A DNA stretch of 64,000 bases, from assembly GCA_017591395.1 (NCBI GenBank), contig WEDG01000471.1:124001-188000 (forward strand), in the 5' to 3' direction. Below, piece by piece: positions 56,070 through 64,000 of the stretch; within the stretch, counting starts at the first letter, position 1, and every line of letters starts with the position of its first letter. A program made the translations under genes and the position numbers. The notes below the pieces were generated by a model, which saw nothing but the letters and a program-made list of their open reading frames with translations, was not told where the DNA came from and ran no database searches. The DNA is from Schistocephalus solidus. Lineage: Eukaryota > Platyhelminthes > Cestoda > Diphyllobothriidea > Diphyllobothriidae.

Positions 56070-58440
56070 TACACGTATACCTGAAATGTGACGATTCGCC
56101 GTAAAGTGTTATTAAAACCAATCATAGAGGATCTAACTGTAATGCAGCGACTTACGACAACATACAGAAAGGTTGAAATTAGCACATTTCGTGGGAAAAG
56201 AAAAGCCTGTCTTTCCAAAAGCTTGGTTGCTGGACATTCGGATCACAAAGCAAATGTACATACTATTGAAATGACGGAAACATCAGAAGAAGTTCAGATT
56301 TGCTTTCCATCATACGAAAATGGTTTCCTTCACACAAGTTTTAAAATTGAGTGTGTTTGGGTCTGCGTCCAGTCAACTTTCATGTGTGCGCTTATGTACG
56401 CGGATGCTTCCTTGTGGCAACCTTACTCCATTGGGCTATTCGAGTGCTTTTGATGTGGGTAGATTCTACCTGAAGACTGAATTGTCAGACGGTCCGTATA
56501 CTGAAAATGACAAACTGATTGAATTTTTAATGCTATGTCATGCGACCACTCTCCGAGAAACTCGCTAGCCTGCAGCATGTACGTAATCTTCACTCGCAAC
56601 ATTTAAAGACAGGCCGTAAGGATGAAGGGTATCTTCAAGGAACAGAAGACAAACACCATAAAGAGGCTCGGTATGTATGATATCACTGAAGGAAGCAACA
56701 ACTACGCATAAGCTGCCAGTACTGCATGTTTCCGGACTCATCGGCAAACTTGCTGTTTTATTTATTTCGATGTGCACCGCCTGTATCAGGTACAGGACCC
56801 CGTTACTGAAACAAGTACTGAATTTCAATTCAACAGACTGGGACGTTATCTATGGTGAGCCAAGTTAAAATTCCATCCAAAAGTAAACTGCTATTTTAGT
56901 AGTACACCTGCTTGGGCATTGACCAGAAAACAGGTCAGGTACATGTCAGGATCTCAACTTGGGGTCCGAAAAGCTATCGAGCTACACAATTTCTGTGACG
57001 TGGTGACCCTCGATTTCATGAGATTTTTTCTAGAAACCTAGGCTGGAAGTTTTACTAATTAGAGGTAGTACAGTGCAAAGGAAAGAAATTTTGGAAAAGG
57101 TGTGGTTTTCCTTGCGGATTTTTCTATGGAATTTCAGTCAATTTCATCCAGCCGACTGACTATTTGCCTTCTTTTTATTAACAATTATAAATCACCTAAT
57201 GGAACTTATGGTTTAAAATTCCAAGATAAAAGAGTTCGACTATGCAATTTCCCGGCTTCTGTTATGTTGGCAATCTGCATCGCAGGGCAGAAGCCTTTCC
57301 TTAAAAGGTACACACGTAGGACTGACGCATTTGTCCAATGGATTTATTTTCTTTTATATAAAGTTCAACTGCCCCTACTTATTATTGGAATAAAGGCTCG
57401 CGCAAATCATAGACATAGCCAGGGGACAGCTGAGACAGCTGCATTCTAAAAAGAAGCTATGGTCCATATCATAAATTTTAATTACTCTGTTGTTGGTTTT
57501 GAAGATCTAGCAAAACTGAGCGCTCCATGATCCACAAGAGAACTGGCCCAGGTCAGGACCGCTTCTGCAAACGTTGTGTTTGGGTATATATAATAATAAA
57601 ATCATGGTTTGCTAATAGGAAACTCGAACTGTTAGGCACTGGTCTGTATACTAAATCCAAAAAGAGCTTCTTTGGTGTACATTTGGTCGCGGGTCTTGGG
57701 TAATATTTCACAGGAAAGAGGTGGGTTTAAAAAGATAAGTGATTAACTGTAGGAGTAAAGGTTCCAGCACATTTTTGTTTTCCGAACATGCATCGGAATA
57801 ATACCGTCAGTTGGAAAGACTGGGCTAATCTTTCGTACGGCTTGGGATGACATAACCGTGGAACGCGCCCGCAAAGAGTCATTGTCTGTGACAAAGTAAG
57901 ATTGCGTCTACTTATTTATCGCTTCTGCATTTCCTGCAAAGGATTTACGTCGTTACGGAGACATTTTAGGCGTAGCCTATCTTAACGGAGACTAAAAACG
58001 ACCGGATAAGAGGGGGTACAGACATTCGCAGAGAATGTAAGCACGAACGCTGCGTAGTAGACGCCAGAGGTTAGCCCAGTTATTTCTTTATGCTGGCCAC
58101 TGTCACACAAATGAAGTGGTAAGGGCCTCCTTAAAACGCCTTCGTAAGGCTGTCCACTTCGAGGTCTGTTATGAGTCGGTGTGAGTCGGACTAAAAGACC
58201 AACGGGTGCACGTGTGCACTTAGCAAGCCGGTATATTAAACCTGCAACGGCAAATTGCTAAATAAAATTACAAATTATATTAAAGCTTGCGAAAATATTT
58301 TACGAGTAGGAAAGCTTCACCAGACTTCGAATAAAATGTTAATTTAAAATCAAAATTATAAAAAAAACAAGCTGAAGGAAAACGCGAAGGCCAGAGAGAA
58401 ATGCAATAGTTTTCTGATTATAATGCGCCACTAAACCTAA
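56070..58440. other. Unassigned stretch
   Basis: The two longest frames (56088-56453, 121 codons; 57102-57449, 115 codons) have neither a known domain nor splice signals that join them to other frames. A real exon is possible but not supported. Confidence 0.35.
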
Positions 58441-58449
58441 ACGGAGACT

Positions 58450-58950
58450 TTTCTTGAACAGCCGTGACAGAATAGACTTCCGTGGGGATCAGTGTGGACA
58501 GCCGCTGCCCCTTTACTCGCGGCCGTTGACACTTGCCCCAACTCCCCCTCACTCTCTGTGTTTACCATCTACACCCGATCATGATTTTCCTCTGCAGGTG
58601 CCGATGACGCTACATAGACCAATTAGTTCGCACATATGTTTGCAATATATTCCACTGCAGAAGAAACATTCATCTTTGTAACGTAAGTCTTATCGTGTGT
58701 TGTTCAATATTCTTCTACAACTGCACTCGTTTCCATGAGAATTTTACATAATTTAACTTCTTTTTCTACCATATTTATCCATGTGTGCTCGATTAAATCG
58801 TCGGCAGCTACAGTCTGTGTGGCTGGCGGTCGCTTGTCTCTACTACGCCGCTCGCATCGATTATTCGGGGCTCACAAATATCACTCGGCGCAGGTGTCTC
58901 ACGGTATCAATCGAGGTCACCTGGGCTTCAACGTCATGCAGGTAAGCGCC
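58450..58950. other. GC-richer leader-like stretch before the Ty3/gypsy remnant
   Basis: The base composition changes near 58450 (cgtggggatcagtgtggaca, ctttactcgcggccgttgac). It may be the LTR or 5' leader of the element that follows. No second LTR copy was found in the window, so this is not proven. Confidence 0.3.
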
Positions 58951-58954
58951 TGTG

Positions 58955-59340
58955 GAACCGCTTTTGACGATTAGGGCCGAGGTGACGGTACGAAAGCCTT
59001 CTTGGTATGGCTTAGTAGGGTCACATTTTATCTGAAGGAAGCAACGATGCCAGACAAGTCCCGTACACTGCTCAAGGCTCTAGCGCCTAGACAACGCCTA
59101 GACGTTGGGTTACATGATAAACTGACCTTTAAAAACCTCTTCCAACGTCTGACCAACTTATGTGGGCAAAACCACTCCTAAGGTGACGCCGTCAAACAAC
59201 CATTAAATAAAGACGCCGGAGAGAGCATAAATCAGCTAGTCGAGGATCTGGAACGTCTTTCGGGGGCAACTGCGGAACGTCAAAAAACTATTTTGATCGA
59301 CAAAACCATGGTAAACCTCATCAAGTAGGTGATTGAATAT
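58955..59340 (+). pseudogene. Ty3/gypsy gag remnant
   Basis: The frame reads YLKEATMPDKSRTLLKALAP, then RQRLDVGLHDKLTFKNLFQR, LTNLCGQN and, after a stop, DAGESINQLVEDLERLSGAT. The pattern of RTLL.ALAPRQR, LTF..L...L...YGQ and GES...F...LE is typical of Ty3-type gag capsid regions. Stop codons near 58973, 59180 and 59325 break it. Confidence 0.6.
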
Positions 59341-59345
59341 GGCGT

Positions 59346-59588
59346 TTTCGGCCAGAAATCCCACTGGGCAATTCAGAAAAAAATTTCAGCCATTGGGAAG
59401 GACCCTACATAGTCGTTGGTGTTCCCCACCCCACCACTTACGTACTCCGCGACTCGGCAGTGTCTGACTGCCCGAAGTTAACAGTACAATTTGATAAGCT
59501 CAAACCATACAGAGGACGCCTACCTACGGCCACAAACGTTACGATGTCCATTGTTTCCCCGCATTTAGTACATATACCAGTTAGATAA
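59346..59588 (+). pseudogene. Ty3/gypsy integrase C-terminal remnant
   Basis: 81 codons including the stop: FRPEIPLGNSEKNFSHWEGP, then YIVVGVPHPTTYVLRDSA and LTVQFDKLKPYRGR. HWEGPYIV followed by Y.L........VH.D.LKPY is the signature of the integrase C-terminal (chromo-like/SH3) region. It directly follows the gag remnant, so protease, RT, RNase H and most of integrase have been deleted. A purine-rich gaggaggggagacgg at 59638 could be the polypurine tract. Confidence 0.8.
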
Positions 59589-59599
59589 AAAATAATCGA

Positions 59600-60670
59600 C
59601 TACTCCAGAAGAAAGCCCTACGGACAGGGATTCGTCCGAGGAGGGGAGACGGTAAAAGCGCGAAAGAGAACAGGCATTTTAGCAACCAAGGAACCCGGTT
59701 TTTAGATATCTAGAAGGTGACACACACATCCTGCAGTAGTCTACTCTAGAAGTTTGCTCCGCAGTCCAAATGAATAGACAATGGAATCTGAAACGACAGG
59801 TCCAGGTATTAAATATTGCCATGAATATCGAAACGAAATCTTAACGCAAGAGTAGTACTGCCTATACCCACCTAGTTAAATTAAAACAAAATATTATGGG
59901 AAGCGAAAATAAGTCACTGTTGCTACCTGAGTCTCTTTTGTTAAATGTGCCGGCCTCGTTTCTCCTACCCGCAAGACAAAGAAGGGATGCGCACGAGACT
60001 TATTACTCTATTTTTTTCAAAAAACCGCTTCCTTCGTTGTTAAAACGCCTGTTCCCTCTCGCACTGTCACAGTACCTCCGTTCTGTCTTACCCGTCTGTA
60101 TTTCGGTGTAGTAAAAGTAAACCAAGAATTTCTAACGGTTGCATGTTCAGTTCTTTAATTACTTCTTGAAATCTACTCTCTTCCTTATTTGCTTTCAGTT
60201 CCTCCCTAACATTCGTGCTTTTTGACAGTCAAGTTGAGAGGTACTTTCTAAGTTAGTCGTTTTCCCTCCGTCTTCAATGGTGTTGGAAGGTGCGAAAGAT
60301 TATTTGTGTAAGATATCTAGTATACTTTTTCTATCACACGTGTCAACGGTCATGGCAAGAAGCTGTTGATGATTCAGATGTATGAATGTTACTGGGTAGA
60401 AAGGTTTTGCACATTAATAACTGCATGATTTATATCAGACAGAAATATTTAAACCATATGCTGTTCCTCAGCGTTTAAACAAATTTTTCCGCCTCGGGAG
60501 GAAGAATTTAAATGTTTCCATCAGAACTAAGAGAGGTGGCTCAATTACGAGCATGAAAAATTGAGAACAGCCAAGGCGATCGTACTTCACGTTCGAATTA
60601 ATAGTATTACCTTGTTCTACACGTATAAATATAACCTGGAGCTCTATACTTTGCACCACATCCCTTTCGC
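59600..60670. other. Unassigned stretch
   Basis: The 71-codon frame 59896-60111 shows no domain; nothing else was recognised. Confidence 0.35.
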
Positions 60671-60679
60671 TGCCTTTGT

Positions 60680-62400
60680 TTTGAATTTTTTAGAAGCTCT
60701 TTGCCAACCTGGTGGTTTAAATACTCCCTAGTATTAATACATGGAGGTGCAGAACGGTTACTTTGGCTGGTTCTTCGCTCCCGCCGCGATGCTGCCCAAT
60801 CAGGTACTATTGTCTTTATGTCAGTGCTCTTTCAAAAGTCCTTTGACTCCGGAACACTTCCTTTCGATTGGAAGCTGGCACATATAACTCCCTTGTACAA
60901 AGGTGGTAGCCGGGCGTCAGTGACAAACTACAGGCCCATAAGCTTGACATGCATCTCTGGCAAGATTATGGAAAGGATCATCAAGAGCGAATTGGTGAAA
61001 TTCCTAGAGACTCATAATTTGTTATCAAGCTGTCAACACGGGTTCAGAAAGGAAGATCATGCACAACGAATTTGCTGTATTCGCTCCAGAGGTGGATCCA
61101 AGCACTTGAAGATAGACACGCGGTTCATATTGCCTTCATTGACTTTCAAAAGGCCTTCGATACTGTGCCGCATGAGAGACTGCTGTACAAGCTAGAAAGA
61201 ATTGGAATCAGAGGTAACCTCCTCAAGTGGATTGAAAACTTCCTCGTAGGTAGGCGCCAGGTTGTGTGCATCGGCCAAGATAGGTCAAGTTCTGCTGCGG
61301 TCGAGAGTGGGGTTCCTCAGGGTTCAGTACTAGGGCCAATACTGTTTTTAATATACGCGAACGATTGTGTCAGGAATCTCGACTGTGAAGCAGCAATGTT
61401 TGCCGATGACATTAAAATCTGGAATGTAATCCAGAGCCCTGCTGACGAAGATAAACTGCAGATCAACCTAACTCGGTTGGAGGAGTGGTCGAATCATTGG
61501 CTTTTGCGGTTCAACGTCGATAAGTGTACAATACTTCGCTTAGGCAACCCATCTGGATCTGCTGAAAGTAAAGTTACTTTCTCAACGGTGAAGCCTTAAA
61601 AGACGTGGAAACCCAAAAGGACCTTGGTGTGCTGACGACTACCACCTTAAAACCATCGTCTCACTGCTTGAAAGTGGCAAAGAGCGCGATTTCGGTGTTG
61701 CATGCCATCAGACGAGCCTTTTTGTATTTCGATGAAGATCTTTTTTGCTAAGACTTTTGGAACATTCATTAGGCCACATTTGGAATATGCTATGCACGCT
61801 TGGAAACCCTGGACAGTTCAAGATCAGAACTGCCTCGAAAGAGTACAGAGGAAAGCCACCAAAATGGTTAGAAGTCAAAGCTCCTTGCCATATCCAACCC
61901 GCCTAATGAATCTTAATATGTTCCCTTAGAGTTATAGGCAAATGTGTGGTGATCTCCTGCAGACATTCCGCATTGTGAAGGGATTGATTGTTGCCTGGAA
62001 TTCTCGGACTTCTTTGAATTTGCCACCACGACCCATCTCCGAGGTCACCCATTGAAACTGCGTGTCCAGCAGGCGAGACTGGATGTGCGCAAGTTCTCCT
62101 TCTCTGTCAGAGTGGTTAAACCATGGAATGCCCTCCCTGAAGACATTGTGATGTCACCATCGCTGGAAAGCTTTAAAAGGAACCTTGACAGTTTTATGTT
62201 CCGCAACGAGCCTGAGCGATGAGGAATTTATCTTAACCCTTGAGATTCGTTCACCACTTGTCATATTTTATGACCGCCTTTGTACCTTTGCAACCCACAT
62301 GGTTTCTCTGTATACCGCACTTAATTTTACGTTACAAATAGGGTACTCAAAGGCCCATGCCTATTTCCCTCAATAAATTGAATTGAATTGAAATGTGTAT
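60680..62400 (+). mobile_element. CR1-like non-LTR retrotransposon (LINE), 5'-truncated
   Basis: It covers the RT to the 3' end. Landmarks are LPFDWKLAHITPLYKGGSR near 60860-60915, NYRPISLTCISGKIMERII near 60930-60985, QHGFRK near 61035, the RT core below, a thumb region with RPHLEYAMHAW, and the C-terminal WNALPEDIVMSPSLESFK near 62130-62175. ORF2 ends with TGA at 62220-62222. The 3' UTR ends in a ttgaattgaattgaa-type repeat at 62378-62392, as in CR1/L2-like elements with short tandem tails. The endonuclease domain and ORF1 are missing. Two or more frameshifts (near 61060 and 61600) inactivate it. Confidence 0.88.
61072..61599 (+). pseudogene. LINE reverse transcriptase core (FADD)
   Basis: A 175-codon open segment with all core RT motifs: AFIDFQKAFDTVPHERLLYK (motif A), GVPQGSVLGPILFLIYANDC (motif B, 61309 on) and MFADDIKIW (motif C, FADD at 61399-61410), then NHWLLRFNVDKC. 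Catalytic Asp residues are intact within this segment. The coding frame is lost on both sides, since the upstream fingers region lies in the frame of 60701-61195. It is classified as a relic although the core is well preserved. Confidence 0.88.
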
Positions 62401-63508
62401 AGCGTTTTATTGGTTAAATTATGTTTGGTCTATCCTGCTCCATTATTTTAAGGCTGATTTTGAGCTGAGTTTTTAAGTTCCCTCGCTGACAAAGACACGC
62501 TCTATAAAACTTTTCAGAGATGTAGGCGTATCGATTGTTACTAATTTGTATTGTTGAACTTCGACATTAAGTCAGCGCGTCGTTTGAAATTGGTTTCGAA
62601 TTTCAAGTCCCTCGAGCCTACGAGTTTTTAGTTTCTACCTCAGTGTAGAAGACACGGTGCTGGAAAATTATTAAAGAATTGTCTTTATATTCCTCTGATT
62701 TTGTAAATTGCGACTTGGACCCTCGATCTTTGCTGCTTTCTGAAACTCACGCGGGCTGTGTGCTCCCTGCATCTGCTCTCAATCGCGGAAGGGACTCAAA
62801 CCAAAGGCTGAGTCCTTCTATTTTCATATTCTTATTGTTGAAAACTCAGCTGACTCTCTGTTAATTTTGTGGCAATTATAACATGCAAAACTCAAGTTCC
62901 ATAAGTTTATTGTCACAAAAAAATTGGTCCACGACCAAGCTGCTTGGGACCGTCTATCGGCGCCTCTACCCACTCGGCCATATTGGCAAGGATCTTGTCA
63001 AGCAAGTTAATGTATAAGCAGAAAACAATTTTAAATATCGTTATTCTGCTAATTGTTCACCTCCCGCTAAACGGGGTAAAAGTTCAGGAAGCTTAACTAA
63101 TGTAGCTTACGAAGACGAAACATTATTATAATTATTATTATTAGAATTTATATTTGGTTAGCACCGGGAAGGTACTGTCTAAGCAAACATTAGTAACGAA
63201 ATAAAGTTATGACAATGTGTGCAGATAAAATGTACAAATTCATAAATTGTCCTGCTATGTCAACAGTTAGCAATGTTTTAAAATTAATAAATAAATAAAT
63301 AAATTGTATATTTAAGGCCCAGAGAGCCCCGTCATTTCAAACTTAGTATCGCGGTATAAATAAATACAAAGTGGATAATTGCTGCTCTATGTGAGCAGCC
63401 ATATTAACAGCAGAAATTAACATTATGGTAGGCATATCCGACCTCAAACTACTTTACCGCCCATCGCTACATCACTGGTAGACGTTGCACCAACATGCGA
63501 TGTTGAAT
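62400..63508. other. Interval between two LINEs
   Basis: Contains cttacgaagacgaaacatta then an ATT run near 63105-63150, resembling a retroelement 3' tail, and an AATA run at 63277-63303. No gene was recognised. Frame 63420-63507 may be the N-terminal part of the LINE ORF1 that follows, separated by a TAG at 63506-63508. Confidence 0.45.
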
Positions 63509-64000
63509 AGGTTGGCGAGTTTGTAAAGCCAAAGAAGAAAAGGTCTAAGAAGAACAAGTCGTGCAGAGACTTGGCTCCAACCTGCCCAACATCCGGCTCA
63601 TCTGGACCTATCAGGCAAAGTGAGCTGTTTACCAGTACGCACTCAGCTGAAAGATCTGAGTTTCAAATGGGCCCTAGATTGAGTCGAAAACAGAATGTAG
63701 TCATTAAAGGTGTCCCGGAGTCAGCTTCAATTATTCCAAAGGAGCGAGTTAAACATGACTTGGAACTCCTTAAATTGTATGCAAAAACGCTGCTGACGGA
63801 CGGCGAGTCCATTCATATTCTCAAGGCATATAGAATAGGGAAGGTTCTGTCTACACCCGATTCAAATCCTCGACCAAGACCTCTTAAAATCATCTTGGAA
63901 AACGAAGCGCAGGCACAGCTCCTGCTACAGAGAAAATCAACCCTGCGGGGTCCGCATTCTGAAGTGTTTTTTCAACCGGAATATTGGTTGAAAGAGGGAA
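63509..64000 (+). CDS. LINE ORF1-like protein, partial (runs off the window)
   Basis: 164 codons without a stop up to the window edge. A Lys/Arg-rich stretch (VKPKKKRSKKNKSCRDLAP) comes first. A region typical of LINE ORF1 RNA-binding proteins follows: RKQNVVIKGVPESAS, VKHDLELLKLYAKTLL, ILKAYRIGKV, RPLKIILENEAQAQLLLQRK and VFFQPEYWLKEG. ORF1 proteins bind element RNA with RRM-like domains. A TAG at 63506-63508 precedes it in frame, and homologous-looking sequence continues upstream of that stop (QTTLPPIATSLVDVAPTCDV), so the N-terminus is probably interrupted. Orientation places the rest of the LINE outside the window. Confidence 0.65.

Noticed and set aside
55891..56091. Poly-Lys open frame
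   Set aside because: Translation of the GAA microsatellite.
56088..56453. 121-codon plus-strand frame
   Set aside because: No domain, no splice support and ordinary composition; it could not be told from a chance ORF.
1..64000. CRISPR arrays, bacterial operons, prophage or integron structures
   Set aside because: No regularly spaced repeats, no operon-like gene runs and no integrase-attachment layout were seen; the window is eukaryotic.

Overview
The window looks like animal nuclear DNA. It is AT-rich, the genes are split by spliceosomal introns of 0.3-4 kb, polyadenylation signals are AATAAA, and decayed retroelements are dense. There is no operon structure, no run of long ORFs and no bacterial gene. 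The mix of Penelope-like elements (PLEs) with C-terminal GIY-YIG endonuclease, CR1-like LINEs, a Ty3/gypsy remnant and an abundant tRNA-derived SINE fits a flatworm, perhaps a tapeworm with a large genome. That assignment is inference and cannot be proven here.

Two host genes can be assembled with consistent splice phases, both on the minus strand. (1) 20298-24765 encodes an insulin-like peptide precursor. One exon carries a propeptide and an insulin B chain (CGQTLINNLKRQCG). After a 3.8-kb phase-1 intron a second exon carries a dibasic site and an insulin A chain (CCCLGCTNAYLEGFC) with two extra cysteines. (2) 52610-55642 encodes a 298-residue mitochondrial ribosome recycling factor in four exons. 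Its AATAAA lies 30 bp from an AATAAA on the plus strand, so a plus-strand gene probably ends tail-to-tail with it; one uncertain exon of that gene is proposed at 51687-51964.

Layout: 1-4700 repeats and unassigned sequence; 4690-6750 a nearly complete but decayed PLE; 7762-8066 a foldback repeat; 8070-20100 mostly old dispersed repeats; 20100-25090 insulin-like gene; 25090-33400 intergenic DNA with SINEs and a GC-rich LTR-like block; 33420-34450 a second PLE fragment (minus); 34450-42400 SINEs and old repeats; 42400-51650 a repeat-rich stretch with a third PLE in a twin-primed (inverted) arrangement and a four-copy GC-rich repeat; 52300-55700 the recycling factor; 55890-56070 GAA/TTC microsatellites around a PLE 3' tail; 58900-59600 a Ty3/gypsy remnant; 60680-62400 a CR1-like LINE; 63509-64000 the ORF1 start of another LINE, cut by the window edge.

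The two host genes have no obvious functional link: one is a secreted hormone, the other a mitochondrial translation factor. Most remaining short open frames are chance frames or shadows of repeats.
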